Source: Bradyrhizobium sp. WSM3983 (GTDB taxonomy: Bacteria > Pseudomonadota > Alphaproteobacteria > Rhizobiales > Xanthobacteraceae). Taken from it: a stretch of DNA of 57,706 bases. Each line of letters begins with the position of its first letter. Within the stretch, counting starts at the first letter, position 1. Of this stretch, positions 19,867-29,663 are shown one piece after another. The notes under the pieces are model-generated. The model worked only from the letters and a program-made list of their open reading frames with translations, searched no databases and was not told the DNA's origin. The translations under genes and the position numbers were made by a program. Where the stretch lies: positions 270,329 through 328,034 of the forward strand of contig NZ_AXAY01000008.1 in assembly GCF_000473045.1 (NCBI RefSeq), given 5' to 3'.

Positions 19867-20259
19867 CTACAACGTCGCGCGCTGCTTGTCTCGCCCGATG
19901 GCCCCGTAAAGGCCCACCCCTGATGGCACCGGGAGGCGCTGGGACTCGGGCTTGGCCGGGGCCGCCTGGGCCCGCAGATCAGCCAGTTCGCCCCGGGCGG
20001 CCCGTGCATCCGCCTCGTTCCGGCGTGCGGCGCGCCGCCAGTGCCGCTGGCCGAACCAGACGGCGCAGCCGCCGGCGATGACGCCCACGGCAGCCACCAG
20101 GATCAGCAGCAGGAACAGCGGCAGCGTGATCGACAGCGCCGGATCGGCCGCCATGAAGGGATCGAAGGAGACAGTGACGAAATGCCGGTTGGCCACGGCA
20201 AAGGCCACCAGGATCAGGCCCAGTGGAATCACGATCAGCGCGGTCAGGAACTTTCGCAT
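19867..20259 (-). CDS. LapA/DUF1049-domain membrane protein
   Basis: A 130-residue protein with two membrane spans: one near residues 3-23 (LTALIVIPLGLILVAFAVAN) and one near 48-70 (LFLLLILVAAVGVIAGG). The loop HFVTVSFDPF and the charged coiled tail after the second span are typical of lipopolysaccharide-assembly LapA-domain proteins. It lies between ihfB and trpF, its usual position in related genomes. Exact role unknown. Confidence 0.88.
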   Translation of the reverse strand: MRKFLTALIVIPLGLILVAFAVANRHFVTVSFDPFMAADPALSITLPLFLLLILVAAVGVIAGGCAVWFGQRHWRRAARRNEADARAARGELADLRAQAAPAKPESQRLPVPSGVGLYGAIGRDKQRATL

Positions 20260-20335
20260 CGCGATCGCTCGTCTTGAATCAAGCTTGCTGCCGCATCATG
20301 CGGCCGTTCGGTAATGCCCGGACGACAGCGGCTTC

Positions 20336-20641
20336 TTAGTCCGGCGCGCCGGGATCCGGATGATCGCGGTTCAGCCGCTCGCGCATTTCCTTGCCGGTCT
20401 TGAAGAACGGAACGCTCTTCTGATCGACGGGGACATGGGCGCCGGTGCGCGGATTGCGGCCGGCGCGCGCGGGGCGGTGCTTCACCGAGAAAGCGCCGAA
20501 GCCGCGCAGCTCGACGCGGTCGCCGCGCGCCAGTGCCGCTACGATCTCTTCGAGAATCGCATTCACAATGTTCTCGACATCCCGCTGGTACAGATGCGGG
20601 TTGTGCTCGGCGATACGCTGAACAAGTTCGGATTTGATCAT
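20336..20641 (-). CDS. ihfB: Integration host factor subunit beta
   Basis: A 101-residue HU/IHF-family DNA-bending protein. [12 protein letters not shown] starts the dimerisation helices and the DNA-inserting beta arm contains [12 protein letters not shown] followed by [14 protein letters not shown]. The order rpsA-(sppA)-ihfB is strongly conserved and supports beta over alpha or HU. IHF also assists sigma-54 promoters, and rpoN lies elsewhere in the window. Confidence 0.95.
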   Translation of the reverse strand: MIKSELVQRIAEHNPHLYQRDVENIVNAILEEIVAALARGDRVELRGFGAFSVKHRPARAGRNPRTGAHVPVDQKSVPFFKTGKEMRERLNRDHPDPGAPD

Positions 20642-20750
20642 CGAGAGATAGGACCCGGAAGCGTGCGGATGACCATTTCCGTGAAAATGCCTTGATCTGT
20701 CAAGACGCTAAATGAAGGTTGAGCGTCGTGAAAATGCGTGACAAATGCCG

Positions 20751-20776
20751 AAAAAGCGGGCTGCACGGCTACCCGC
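20751..20776 (-). terminator. Rho-independent terminator after sppA
   Basis: Read on the minus strand: GCGGG stem, 11-base loop, CCCGC stem, then TTTTT. It lies about 50 bases past the sppA stop. Confidence 0.7.
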
Positions 20777-20823
20777 CGGGCGGGAAAAAGGTCTGAAGCT
20801 CGCGCGGTTCCCGCTGTTTCCGC

Positions 20824-21804
20824 TCAATTCGACGCAGCCGGTTGCCACAGGGCCAGCATTCCATCCAACCCGACGCGATCGACCGCCTGCACGACGCCGG
20901 TTTGCGCGATTTGGTGCGCAATCGAGCCGAATCCAAGCGCTTCCAGCGTCACGGCGGCAGCCGTCTTGAGGAACGGCAGGTCGCCGAAGCGCGACTCGAG
21001 CTTGTAATCGCGCACGCTGAGACCCTTCTTGACGCCCTTCTGTTCCTCGAGCCAGGTCACGGCGGTGTTCTCGTCGCCGAGCTGATCGATCAGCTTGAGA
21101 TCGATTGCCTGGCGGCCGGTAAAGACGCGGCCATCGACGACTTTTTCGAGCTGCGTGTCATCCATGCCACGGCGTTGCTTCACCAGATCCTTGAACCAGG
21201 CATAGGAATCCTTCACCAGCGCATCCAGCGCGGCCCGGGCCTCGGGGCTGGTCGGCTCAAAGCCGTTGGGCGCCGCCTTCAGCGGCGTGGACTTCACTTC
21301 CTCGACCCTGACGCCGATGGTCTTCAAGAGTTCCGAGACGTTTGGAAACTGGAACAGCACGCCGATCGAGCCGACCAGCGAGCTCTGCTGGGCGATGATG
21401 TGGTCGCTCGCAATCGCGGTGATGTAACCGCCGGACGCCGCAAGGCCCTCGACCACGACGACCAGCGGCTTCTTCGCCTTCAGGCGCGTCAAGGAATCGT
21501 AGAGCTGCTCGGAGCCGGCGGTGGTGCCGCCCGGCGAATTGACGTGAACGATCACGGCGGCGGCCTGCGAATTCTCCAGCCGCTCCAGCGCCCGCGTGCG
21601 CTCGGAATCGCTGCGGATCAGGCCATCGATCTGCACGCGCGCGATGGAGCCTGCGGTAGCAAAGCTGCCGCTCGCGCCCGGTGTCGCGATCAGCGCGAAG
21701 CCCGCGATCGCAGCGATCGCGATCAGTGCGGCCATCACACGCCAGAACGTCAGCTTGCGGCGGATCCTGCGGCGATCGACGATGATGTCCGAATCGAGCG
21801 ACAT
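20824..21804 (-). CDS. sppA: Signal peptide peptidase SppA (short form)
   Basis: A 326-residue membrane-anchored serine protease of the 36-kDa type that degrades cleaved signal peptides. One N-terminal span (VMAALIAIAAIAGFALIA) is followed by HVNSPGGTTAGSEQ, the nucleophile segment LAASGGYITAIASD and GSIGVLFQFPNV; the general-base lysine is probably in TPLKAAPN. It is placed between rpsA and ihfB and followed by its own terminator. Confidence 0.94.
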   Translation of the reverse strand: MSLDSDIIVDRRRIRRKLTFWRVMAALIAIAAIAGFALIATPGASGSFATAGSIARVQIDGLIRSDSERTRALERLENSQAAAVIVHVNSPGGTTAGSEQLYDSLTRLKAKKPLVVVVEGLAASGGYITAIASDHIIAQQSSLVGSIGVLFQFPNVSELLKTIGVRVEEVKSTPLKAAPNGFEPTSPEARAALDALVKDSYAWFKDLVKQRRGMDDTQLEKVVDGRVFTGRQAIDLKLIDQLGDENTAVTWLEEQKGVKKGLSVRDYKLESRFGDLPFLKTAAAVTLEALGFGSIAHQIAQTGVVQAVDRVGLDGMLALWQPAASN

Positions 21805-21934
21805 CGGAATATCTCCAAATGAAAGGCCGCTGGCGTTGTGCCGTCACAACCTGACCAATGGCTTGTCTGGATACATCAATTGCGGCGCAATTTGAAGAAA
21901 ACAAGGCCCCGCGCACCCCGGATGGAGCACCAAC

Positions 21935-21960
21935 AAAAAAGCCCCGGCTCGCGCCGGGGC
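21935..21960 (-). terminator. Rho-independent terminator after rpsA
   Basis: On the minus strand, GCCCCGGC and GCCGGGGC arms with a four-base loop, followed by TTTTTTG. It starts 28 bases after the rpsA stop. Confidence 0.92.
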
Positions 21961-21988
21961 TTCGATGTCAGCAAAATTTGCGTTTCGC

Positions 21989-23695
21989 TTACTTGCTGTC
22001 GCGGTTCTTGAGCGCGGTGCCCAGGATGTCGCCCAGCGTCGCACCCGAATCGGAGGAGCCGTATTGCGCGATGGCTTCCTTCTCTTCGGCGACTTCGAGC
22101 GCCTTGATCGACACCTGGACCTTGCGGGCCTTCTTGTCGAACTGGATCACGCGGGCATCGACCTTCTCGCCGACGGCAAAGCGTTCGGCGCGCTGGTCGT
22201 TGCGGTCACGCGCGAGCTCCGAGCGCTTGACGAAGGTGGTGAAGTCGGTACCGGCAATCTTCACCTCGATGCCGCTCTCCTTCACTTCGAGCACTTCGCA
22301 GGTCACGACCGCGCCCTTCTTGACATCGCCCGGCTCGGCGAAGGGGTCGCCTTCGAGCTGCTTGATGCCGAGCGAGATACGCTCCTTCTCGACGTCCACA
22401 TCGAGCACCACGGCCTTCACCATGTCGCCCTTCTTGTAGTTGTCGATCACCTGCTCGCCCGGAAGCTTCCAGTCGAGGTCGGAGAGATGGACCATGCCGT
22501 CGACGTCGCCCTCGAGGCCCAGGAACAGGCCGAACTCGGTCTTGTTCTTGACTTCGCCCTCGACCGTCGAACCGGTCGGGTGACCTTCGACGAAGACCTC
22601 CCACGGGTTGCGCATGGTCTGCTTGAGGCCGAGCGAAATGCGGCGCTTGACCGAATCGACTTCCAGCACCTGCACGTCGACTTCCTGCGAGGTCGAGACG
22701 ATCTTGCCGGGGTGCATGTTCTTCTTGGTCCACGACATCTCGGAGACGTGGATCAGGCCTTCGATGCCCGGCTCGAGCTCGACGAACGCGCCGTAGTCGG
22801 TGATGTTGGTGACGCGGCCGGTGAAGCGGGCACCCAGCGGGTACTTGGCTTCGATGCCCTGCCACGGATCGTCCAGCAGCTGCTTCATGCCCAGCGAGAT
22901 GCGGTGCGTCTCGTGGTTGATCTTGATGATCTTGACCTTCACGGTCTGGCCAATCGAGAGCACTTCGGTCGGGTGGTTGACGCGGCGCCACGCGATGTCG
23001 GTGACGTGCAGCAGGCCGTCGATGCCGCCGAGATCAACGAACGCACCGTAATCGGTGATGTTCTTGACCACGCCGTCGATGACCTGACCCTCTTCGAGGT
23101 TCTGCACCAGCTCCTGACGCTGCTCGGCGCGGGTCTCTTCGAGAACCGTGCGGCGGGAGACGACGATGTTGCCGCGGCGGCGGTCCATCTTGAGGATCTG
23201 GAACGGCTGCGCGTTGTTCATCAGCGGCGCAACGTCGCGGATCGGACGGATGTCGACCTGCGAACGCGGCAGGAAGGCAACGGCGCCGTCGAGATCGACG
23301 GTGAAGCCGCCCTTGACCTGGTTGAAGATGACGCCCGTGACCTTCTCGTTGTTCTGGAACGCCTTCTCCAGCTTGCCCCAGCTCTCTTCGCGGCGCGCCT
23401 TGTCGCGCGACAGCACGGCTTCGCCGAGGGCGTTTTCGATGCGATCGAGGAACACTTCGACCTCGTCGCCAACCTTGATCTCGCTCTCACGGCCGGGGCC
23501 GGAAAATTCGCGCAGCGCAACGCGGCCTTCGGTCTTCAGGCCGACGTCGATGACGGCCATGTCCTTTTCAATTGCAACCACCTTGCCCTTGACGACCGAG
23601 CTCTCCTGCAGGTTGCCACCTGCGAAGGACTCGTCGAGCATCGCGGCGAAATCGTCGCGCGACGGGCTATAGGTATCAGCGGAAATCGAAGCCAT
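21989..23695 (-). CDS. rpsA: 30S ribosomal protein S1
   Basis: A 568-residue S1 protein made of six consecutive S1/OB repeats, visible as recurring VxxITDYGAFVxL-type segments. It binds mRNA on the small subunit and helps initiation. The ATG at 23695 follows GGAG at five-base spacing; the open frame continues upstream but the extra residues are not S1-like. The 267-base gap between cmk and rpsA holds no gene that I can support and is probably promoter and autoregulatory leader. A strong terminator follows. Confidence 0.97.
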   Translation of the reverse strand: MASISADTYSPSRDDFAAMLDESFAGGNLQESSVVKGKVVAIEKDMAVIDVGLKTEGRVALREFSGPGRESEIKVGDEVEVFLDRIENALGEAVLSRDKARREESWGKLEKAFQNNEKVTGVIFNQVKGGFTVDLDGAVAFLPRSQVDIRPIRDVAPLMNNAQPFQILKMDRRRGNIVVSRRTVLEETRAEQRQELVQNLEEGQVIDGVVKNITDYGAFVDLGGIDGLLHVTDIAWRRVNHPTEVLSIGQTVKVKIIKINHETHRISLGMKQLLDDPWQGIEAKYPLGARFTGRVTNITDYGAFVELEPGIEGLIHVSEMSWTKKNMHPGKIVSTSQEVDVQVLEVDSVKRRISLGLKQTMRNPWEVFVEGHPTGSTVEGEVKNKTEFGLFLGLEGDVDGMVHLSDLDWKLPGEQVIDNYKKGDMVKAVVLDVDVEKERISLGIKQLEGDPFAEPGDVKKGAVVTCEVLEVKESGIEVKIAGTDFTTFVKRSELARDRNDQRAERFAVGEKVDARVIQFDKKARKVQVSIKALEVAEEKEAIAQYGSSDSGATLGDILGTALKNRDSK

Positions 23696-23962
23696 TTGTT
23701 CTCCAGTTGCGGATGTCTTGCCGGCCGTTGGGTTTTTGGGCGTATCGGGCGTGCAGTGTCGGAAGGTCCACAAAACCTTCGAGCGACCGCTCGCTGCTCC
23801 GGTCTGCGACCAGAACAGCGGAAGCGGGCCGGCTGAGGCCCGCACGTTCGATACGTTGAAAATCTGCTGTCCGGAGCCTGGATCGCATCGGCCCCCAACA
23901 GGGACCGAGAGTATCGACCTCAAAGAGCGGGAGCGGGCACTTCCTCCAATGACGGCTGCGGC

Positions 23963-24601
23963 TTAACCCCGCGACCGGCCCGCTCGGACAGCCTCGATAA
24001 TGTCGATGGCGGCCCGGACGCCGCCTTCTATATCCAGTTGGGAGTTATCTAGCAAGTAAGCATCCGCGGCCGGTTTCAAAGGCGCAATCGGCCTGTTCTT
24101 GTCGCGTTCGTCGCGCTGGATGATGTCGGCCAGCACCGCCGCCTCATCCGCATCCTCACCCCGCGCCCTCGCCTCCATGGTGCGGCGGCGGGCGCGGACT
24201 TTTGGGTCAGCCATGACGAATATCTTCACGTCGGCATCGGGGCAGATCACGGTTCCAATGTCCCGGCCGTCCAGCACCGCGCCGGGCGGACCGGCGGCGA
24301 ATTGCCGCTGGAAATCGAGCAGGACCTCGCGAACCCTGGGGATCGCCGAGACGATGGAGGCGCCTTCACCGGCCGTCTGGGTCTTGAGGGCGGGATTGCC
24401 GAATTTTTCGGGATCGAGTTCCAGCGCGGCCTGCACCGCGGCCGCTTCGTCCCGGAGATCCTGGCCGGACTGCATCAGGGCGTAGGCAACCGCGCGATAG
24501 ATCACGCCGGTATCGAGGTGACGATAGCCGTAGTGATGGGCGAGGCGCTTGCCGAGCGTGCCCTTGCCCGAGGCCGCCGGTCCATCGATGGCGATGATCA
24601 T
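23963..24601 (-). CDS. cmk: Cytidylate kinase
   Basis: A 212-residue (d)CMP kinase with P-loop [18 protein letters not shown] at the N-terminus, [11 protein letters not shown] and the [13 protein letters not shown] nucleotide-binding segment. I take the ATG at 24601; a TTG at 24610 overlapping the previous stop (TTGA) is possible. Related genomes usually have aroA directly before cmk, but here a small unknown gene lies between and ends within ten bases of this start. Confidence 0.95.
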   Translation of the reverse strand: MIIAIDGPAASGKGTLGKRLAHHYGYRHLDTGVIYRAVAYALMQSGQDLRDEAAAVQAALELDPEKFGNPALKTQTAGEGASIVSAIPRVREVLLDFQRQFAAGPPGAVLDGRDIGTVICPDADVKIFVMADPKVRARRRTMEARARGEDADEAAVLADIIQRDERDKNRPIAPLKPAADAYLLDNSQLDIEGGVRAAIDIIEAVRAGRSRG

Positions 24602-24606
24602 GTCAC

Positions 24607-25014
24607 TCAAACCTTGACCGGGTGGGGTCCGCGGGCGCGCCGCAACGGCTGCTCTTCGGTAAAAATGTTGCGAGAAGAGAATGCGGCTGGGCTCGCATAG
24701 GTAAGATATTCGCGCATGCCGTCAGTCGGACACGCGGCGGTGAACCAAGGCTCGGCCAGCCGGCGCGCCGGATCACACACCCAAGAAGGTACCCGGCCAA
24801 GGCGACGTTGCTTCGCCAGATACTCCGCGACGGCTCCAACGAGCGCATCGAGCCGATCGTTCTGCGTCAGCGCCGGTTCGTCCTCGATAGTCAGATATTG
24901 AGCATCAATCGTCACTGCCAAATCGAACGTATCTAGAAATTCAGCCAAAGTGGCGTCCTGCGGCGCACCGGCGCAGATGCAATCGACGGCTTCAGCAAGG
25001 GTCTTCGGGCGCAT
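24607..25014 (-). CDS. Uncharacterised small protein between aroA and cmk
   Basis: A 135-residue soluble protein with no confident family. The middle holds [16 protein letters not shown] and the end holds [20 protein letters not shown]. That layout (Trp-rich turn, then '[11 protein letters not shown]') recalls proteins accompanying toxin-antitoxin regulators, but I cannot confirm it. Its stop lies inside the region that initiates cmk, so it is cotranscribed and perhaps coupled. No signal peptide or membrane span. It may be a late insertion into an otherwise conserved aroA-cmk pair. Confidence 0.75.
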   Translation of the reverse strand: MRPKTLAEAVDCICAGAPQDATLAEFLDTFDLAVTIDAQYLTIEDEPALTQNDRLDALVGAVAEYLAKQRRLGRVPSWVCDPARRLAEPWFTAACPTDGMREYLTYASPAAFSSRNIFTEEQPLRRARGPHPVKV

Positions 25015-25070
25015 TGGCAGCTTACTCCCGATACAGCTTACAATTGCATGACGGGCTCATGGCCGCGGCC

Positions 25071-26408
25071 TCATGAAAACTCGGCCCCCAGCGCCCGCAT
25101 CATCGGAATGAAGTCCGGGAAACTGGTGGCGATGAAGGCGGTGTCGTCGACCGTCACCGGCTGATCGGACGCGCAGCCCATCACCAGCGCGGACATCGCG
25201 ATGCGGTGGTCCATATGCGTGGCGACAGTGCCGCCGCCCGCGACGTGGCCGCGGCCCTCGACGATCAGATCGTCGCCGGAAACAGCGACCTTGACGCCAT
25301 TGACGCGGAGCATGTCCGCGGTGGCCTCGAGCCGATCGGATTCCTTGACGCGCAACTCCTGCAGGCCGCGCATGATGGTCGTGCCTTCGGCGAACGAAGC
25401 CGCGACCGCCAGCACCAGATATTCGTCGATCATCGACGGTGCGCGCTCCGGTGGAACCTCGACGCCGCGCAGTTTTGATGCGCGCACGCGCAAGCGCGCC
25501 ATTGGCTCACCGGCATCACCGCGCGCATCGCTTTCCTCGATGGACGCACCCATCTCACGTAGCGTGGTAAAAAGGCCGGTGCGCAGCGGATTGGTCATCA
25601 CGTCCGACAGAACGACGTCAGAGCCTTCAACGATCAGCGCCGCGACGACCGGAAAGGCCGCCGAAGACGGATCGGCGGGCACGATGACGGTGGCACCATG
25701 CAGTTCGGGCTGGCCGACCAGCGTGATGCGGCGGCCGTGAGCCCCCTCGTCGACCGAGGTGACGTCGGCGCCAAAATGCTTCAGCATCAACTCGGTGTGG
25801 TCGCGGCTGGCCTCGCTCTCGATCACGGTTGTGGTGCCCGGCGCCGACAGGCCCGCCAGCAGCACCGCCGACTTGATCTGGGCCGAGGCGACCGGGGTCT
25901 TGTACGTAATCGGCAGCGGATCCCGCGCGCCCTGGACGGTCAGCGGCAGGCGACCGCCCTCACCCCCGGACACGACCTTGGCCCCCATCTTTTCGAGCGG
26001 ATCGAGGATCCGGCGCATGGGACGGCTGCGCAACGAGGCATCGCCGTCAAACACCGCCGAGATAGGGCAGCCCGCGACGGCGCCCATGACCAATCGGCAG
26101 CCGGTGCCGGAGTTGCCGAAATCCAGCGCCGCCTTGGGCTGGGCAAAGCCGCCGACGCCGACGCCGTGGACCTTCCAGGCGAAATCGCCGGTGCGTTCGA
26201 CCTTGGCGCCGAGCGCCTGCATCGATTTGGCGGTGTTGAGGACGTCTTCGCCCTCAAGGAGGCCCGAAATCCGGGTCTCGCCGACAGCGAGCGCCCCCAG
26301 GATGAGGGCCCGGTGGGAAATCGACTTGTCCCCGGGCACCCGTACTTTTCCGGTCAGGGGACCGCTTGCGCGCGACTTCAGCGGCGTCGGCTTGTCGGAA
26401 TGGGTCAA
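25071..26408 (-). CDS. aroA: 3-phosphoshikimate 1-carboxyvinyltransferase (EPSP synthase, CP4-like class)
   Basis: About 445 residues. It transfers enolpyruvate to shikimate-3-phosphate. [19 protein letters not shown] and [15 protein letters not shown] near the N-terminus resemble the Agrobacterium CP4-type class. The position equivalent to CP4 Ala100 is Gly101 ([12 protein letters not shown]). RAPSMIDEY and LRVKESDRL are the later catalytic segments. I favour the TTG at 26408 (AAGGA seven bases upstream, protein starting MTHSD); an ATG at 26456 would add 16 residues. Confidence 0.95.
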   Translation of the reverse strand: MTHSDKPTPLKSRASGPLTGKVRVPGDKSISHRALILGALAVGETRISGLLEGEDVLNTAKSMQALGAKVERTGDFAWKVHGVGVGGFAQPKAALDFGNSGTGCRLVMGAVAGCPISAVFDGDASLRSRPMRRILDPLEKMGAKVVSGGEGGRLPLTVQGARDPLPITYKTPVASAQIKSAVLLAGLSAPGTTTVIESEASRDHTELMLKHFGADVTSVDEGAHGRRITLVGQPELHGATVIVPADPSSAAFPVVAALIVEGSDVVLSDVMTNPLRTGLFTTLREMGASIEESDARGDAGEPMARLRVRASKLRGVEVPPERAPSMIDEYLVLAVAASFAEGTTIMRGLQELRVKESDRLEATADMLRVNGVKVAVSGDDLIVEGRGHVAGGGTVATHMDHRIAMSALVMGCASDQPVTVDDTAFIATSFPDFIPMMRALGAEFS

Positions 26409-26567
26409 GATTGTGTCCTTCGATGCGCCCGGAGAAGCTGCGGGCAGGTACCACATGGTCTCCCCGCCGTCACGAGCATGTCTTTCTCTCGTAATGCGCT
26501 ATTGACAGCGGGCCGCCAACTAGCCAAGTGAAGCACCGCTTTTCAGACATCCCAGGATTCCTCTGCC

Positions 26568-26978
26568 GTGGCCAAGTCCGAACTCGGAACCAAACGTATT
26601 TGCCCGACGACGGGCAAGAAATTCTATGACCTCAACAAGAATCCGGTGATCTCGCCCTATACCGGCGAGGTTGTGCCGATCGCACCCGTGGCGCCGGCGC
26701 GTGTGCCGCGCGGCGCCGAAGCCCGCCACGCTGCAGCAGCCGCCGACACCACGCCGGAGCCGGCGGAGGTCGAGGAGGTCTCGCTGGAGGAGGCCGATGC
26801 CGAGGAGAACACCGGCAAGGTCAAGGCCGTCGTCCCCGAATCCGAGGACGATATCGAGGTCGACGAGACCCTCGACGACGACGATGACGATGATTCGACC
26901 TTTATTCCCGACGAGGAAGAGGGCGATGAGGACGTGACCGACATCATTGGTGATGTCGGAGGTGATGAAGAGACTTGA
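26568..26978 (+). CDS. TIGR02300-family protein with acidic tail
   Basis: A 136-residue protein. The first 40 residues carry the family signature (GTKRICPTTGKKFYDLNK, then PVISPYTG), which looks like a small treble-clef-like fold reduced to one cysteine. The remainder is disordered and very acidic, with a run of Asp around residue 105. Found in alphaproteobacteria with no assigned function. Single gene, divergent from aroA, with a terminator-like hairpin after it. Confidence 0.9.
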   Translation: MAKSELGTKRICPTTGKKFYDLNKNPVISPYTGEVVPIAPVAPARVPRGAEARHAAAAADTTPEPAEVEEVSLEEADAEENTGKVKAVVPESEDDIEVDETLDDDDDDDSTFIPDEEEGDEDVTDIIGDVGGDEET

Positions 26979-26985
26979 GATAATT

Positions 26986-27009
26986 CCAGAACTGTGGTTC
27001 TGGGTCTTT
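26986..27009 (+). terminator. Terminator-like hairpin after the TIGR02300 gene
   Basis: CCAGAAC and GTTCTGG around TGTG form a perfect seven-pair stem, followed by a weak GTCTTTC tract. Confidence 0.65.
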
Positions 27010-27044
27010 CCCGGCGCGCTGCCCACGGCGCGTCGGTCGGTTAA

Positions 27045-27120
<76 letters not shown>

Positions 27121-27235
27121 ACCCTCGCTCGCTTCGCGAGCTACGGCTCGGCAAGCCCGGGAAGTCTCTCGTAGCGAAATGAGCGAAGGCTGCTCCGCCA
27201 GAGCAAAGGCCGAAGACGGGCTCTAACGAATCCCC

Positions 27236-27694
27236 CTACTCCCCAATCACCGCATTCAACCGATCGCGCAGCGCGACGATCTCGTCCTTCATCGCGACCA
27301 GCTCCGACACCGAGCAATCCGACGCGGCGAGAATCGACTGCGGGACGCTGCGTGCCTTGTCTTTCAGCGCGTGCCCTTGCGGCGTCAGCGCGATCAGGAC
27401 CTGGCGCTCGTCCTCGCTGGAGCGCGTGCGCTTGACCAGGTGCGCGGCTTCGAGCCGCTTGAGCAGCGGCGTCAGCGTGCCTGAATCGAGAAAGAGCCTT
27501 TCGCCGATGTCCTTGAGCGGCACGTCGTCCCGCTCCCACAGCACCAGCATCACCAGATATTGCGGATAGGTCAGGCTGAGCCGGTCCAGAAGCGGCTTGT
27601 AGACGCGGTTGAAGGCATGCGCGGCTGAATAGACGGCGAAGCAGATCTGGTTGTCGAGACGTTGCGGATCCAGGGTCGATAATTTCCGGGCCAT
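27236..27694 (-). CDS. ohrR: OhrR, MarR-family organic-peroxide repressor
   Basis: A 152-residue winged-helix repressor. Cys18 in [10 protein letters not shown] matches the peroxide-sensing cysteine of OhrR, followed by [12 protein letters not shown] and the recognition region [13 protein letters not shown]. Oxidation of this cysteine releases DNA. It is divergent from ohr and the 156-base gap between them contains ATTG/CAAT palindromes, so it very likely represses both itself and ohr. The ATG at 27694 is chosen because the family N-terminus begins there. Confidence 0.94.
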   Translation of the reverse strand: MARKLSTLDPQRLDNQICFAVYSAAHAFNRVYKPLLDRLSLTYPQYLVMLVLWERDDVPLKDIGERLFLDSGTLTPLLKRLEAAHLVKRTRSSEDERQVLIALTPQGHALKDKARSVPQSILAASDCSVSELVAMKDEIVALRDRLNAVIGE

Positions 27695-27745
27695 AGAGAA
27701 TCTCACGAGACTGACCCGCATTGTGGGACCGGGCGGGCCGACATT

Positions 27746-27802
27746 CAATTGCGAACAATTAAATGTGAGGCATGCAAATTTCAATTGTGCACAATCCAAT
27801 TG
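27746..27802. promoter_or_regulatory. OhrR operator region between ohrR and ohr
   Basis: Two inverted-repeat clusters: AATTG-CGAA-CAATT at 27747-27760, and the perfect 12-base palindrome ATTGTGCACAAT at 27784-27795, extended by CCAATTG. These match the AT-rich ATTG/CAAT style of known OhrR operators and sit where the divergent promoters must be. Confidence 0.75.
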
Positions 27803-27850
27803 TTTGCGATAGAGATTCCACCGCAACCCGAAGACCCTGAGGAGACGAAA

Positions 27851-28276
27851 ATGTCCGTGAACGTCCTCTACAAGACCAGCGCAAAAGCCACAGGCGGCCG
27901 TGACGGCCATGCTGCGACCCTCGACGGCGCCCTCGACGTCAAGCTCACCACGCCGAAGGAACTCGGCGGTGGCGGCGGCGCCGGCAACAATCCCGAGCAG
28001 TTGTTTGCGGCCGGCTATGCCGCCTGCTTCATCGGCGCGATGAAGTTCGTGTCCTCGCAGGGCGGCCCGAAGGTCCCCGCCGACGCCTCCGTCACCTCGA
28101 CCGTCGGCATCGGCCCGCGCTCGGCCGGCGGCTTCGGCCTCGACATCGATCTCGCCGTCTCACTGCCGGGCCTGTCCCGCGCGGACGCCGAGGCGCTGGT
28201 CGAGAAGGCGCACCAGGTGTGCCCGTACTCCAACGCGACGCGCGGCAATGTCGACGTCCGCCTGACGGTCGTCTGA
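27851..28276 (+). CDS. ohr: Organic hydroperoxide reductase Ohr
   Basis: A 141-residue OsmC/Ohr-fold thiol peroxidase that reduces organic hydroperoxides. The two catalytic cysteines are Cys59 ([10 protein letters not shown]) and Cys124 ([10 protein letters not shown]), with the usual [10 protein letters not shown] before the first. GGAGA precedes the ATG by five bases. Expression should rise when OhrR, encoded divergently, is oxidised. Confidence 0.96.
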   Translation: MSVNVLYKTSAKATGGRDGHAATLDGALDVKLTTPKELGGGGGAGNNPEQLFAAGYAACFIGAMKFVSSQGGPKVPADASVTSTVGIGPRSAGGFGLDIDLAVSLPGLSRADAEALVEKAHQVCPYSNATRGNVDVRLTVV

Positions 28277-28451
28277 TCTGACGGTGGATTGGCTGGCCCT
28301 GGATCCCGCTCGGGCCGGCCGCTTCCGTCTGATTTTGCCATGCCGCGGGATTGCCGGCTGCGCTGCATGACCCTCTACGCGACAGGCCATTGCTGGCTTG
28401 GACGAACCTCGCTAGGCCTGTGATCAATATCGACACAGGGGAAGCGAAGGC

Positions 28452-29654
28452 ATGACTGAAGCCGTTTTGGGCGCAATGAGCGGACTGCGCGTCATCGATC
28501 TCACGCGCGTGCTCGGCGGTCCCTACTGCACCCAGATTCTCGCCGACCATGGCGCCGACGTGATCAAGGTCGAGCCGCCCGCGGGCGACGAGGTGCGCGA
28601 CTGGGGCCCTCCCTTCCACGAGGAGGACGCGGCTTATTTCGTCGGCATCAATCGCAACAAGCGCTCGATCGGCCTCGACCTCGCCTCCGAGGGCGGCCGT
28701 GTCGTGCTGCTCAAGATGCTGGAGACGGCGGACGTCCTGATCGAGAATTTCAAGCCCGGCACGCTGGAGAAATGGGGCATCGGCAACGATGTGCTCAGCC
28801 AGAAATATCCGCGCCTCGTGCATTGCCGGATCTGCGGCTTCGGCGCCGACGGCCCGCGCGGCGGCAATCCCGGCTATGACGCGATCATCCAGGCCATGAC
28901 AGGCATGATCGCGGCAACCGGTTCGCCCGAGAGCGGGCCGATGCGGATCGGCGTGCCGCTGGTCGACATCACCACCGGGCTTTACGCCGCGATCGGCATC
29001 CTGATGGCGCTGTCCGAGCGGCAGCGCTCAGGGCTTGGCCAGTTCCTGGAGACGACGCTGTACGAGACCGGCCTTGCCATCATGCATCCGCACACCGCGA
29101 ATTATTTCATGCATGGCAAGCCGCCCGGCCTGACCGGCAACGAGCATCCGAACCTCGTGCCATACGCGATCTTCCCGACCAAGACCGACAACATCTTCAT
29201 CGGCGTCGGCAATGACGGAACCTTCCGCAAGCTCGCCAAGGAGATCGGCAAGCCCGAGCTCGGCACCGATCCGCGCTTTGCCCGCAACAAGGACCGCATC
29301 GCCAATCGCGACGCGCTCCGCGCCGAGCTTGCCGCCGTGTTCAGCCAGCACGAGGCCGAGCCGTTGTGCAATCGGCTGCTCGCCGCGGGCCTGCCCGCAG
29401 GCCCGGTGCAGAAGATCGATCAGGCGTTGACCAATCCGCACACGATCGCCCGCGGCGATATCATCGAGAAGGACTGGTACAAGGGCGTGGCCTCGCCGAT
29501 CCGGCTCGATCGCAGCAAGCCGAGCCTGCGCCGCCTGCCGCCGAAGTTCAGCCAGCACTCCCAGGAGGTGTTGGGTGAGTTCGGCTACTCAAAGGCGGAG
29601 ATCGACGCGATGGTCGAAAACGGCGTGGTCTGCGGACCCGAGCGCAAGCGGTAG
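28452..29654 (+). CDS. Class III (CaiB/BaiF) CoA-transferase
   Basis: A 400-residue family III acyl-CoA transferase. The N-terminus (LRVIDLTRVLGGPYCTQIL, ADHGADVIKVE) and NRNKRSIGLDL are typical. At the catalytic-aspartate region, where relatives read roughly VETALYD, this protein reads LETTLYET, so the usual Asp appears replaced by Glu; this should be checked by alignment. Stand-alone gene with GGGGAAGCGAAGG upstream of the ATG. Acyl substrates cannot be told. Confidence 0.9.
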   Translation: MTEAVLGAMSGLRVIDLTRVLGGPYCTQILADHGADVIKVEPPAGDEVRDWGPPFHEEDAAYFVGINRNKRSIGLDLASEGGRVVLLKMLETADVLIENFKPGTLEKWGIGNDVLSQKYPRLVHCRICGFGADGPRGGNPGYDAIIQAMTGMIAATGSPESGPMRIGVPLVDITTGLYAAIGILMALSERQRSGLGQFLETTLYETGLAIMHPHTANYFMHGKPPGLTGNEHPNLVPYAIFPTKTDNIFIGVGNDGTFRKLAKEIGKPELGTDPRFARNKDRIANRDALRAELAAVFSQHEAEPLCNRLLAAGLPAGPVQKIDQALTNPHTIARGDIIEKDWYKGVASPIRLDRSKPSLRRLPPKFSQHSQEVLGEFGYSKAEIDAMVENGVVCGPERKR

Positions 29655-29663
29655 GTGGTGCGC

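Noticed and set aside
21965..23836. Long plus-strand open frame (623 codons) over rpsA
   Set aside because: Repeated pattern mirrors the six S1 repeats on the other strand; rpsA is certain.
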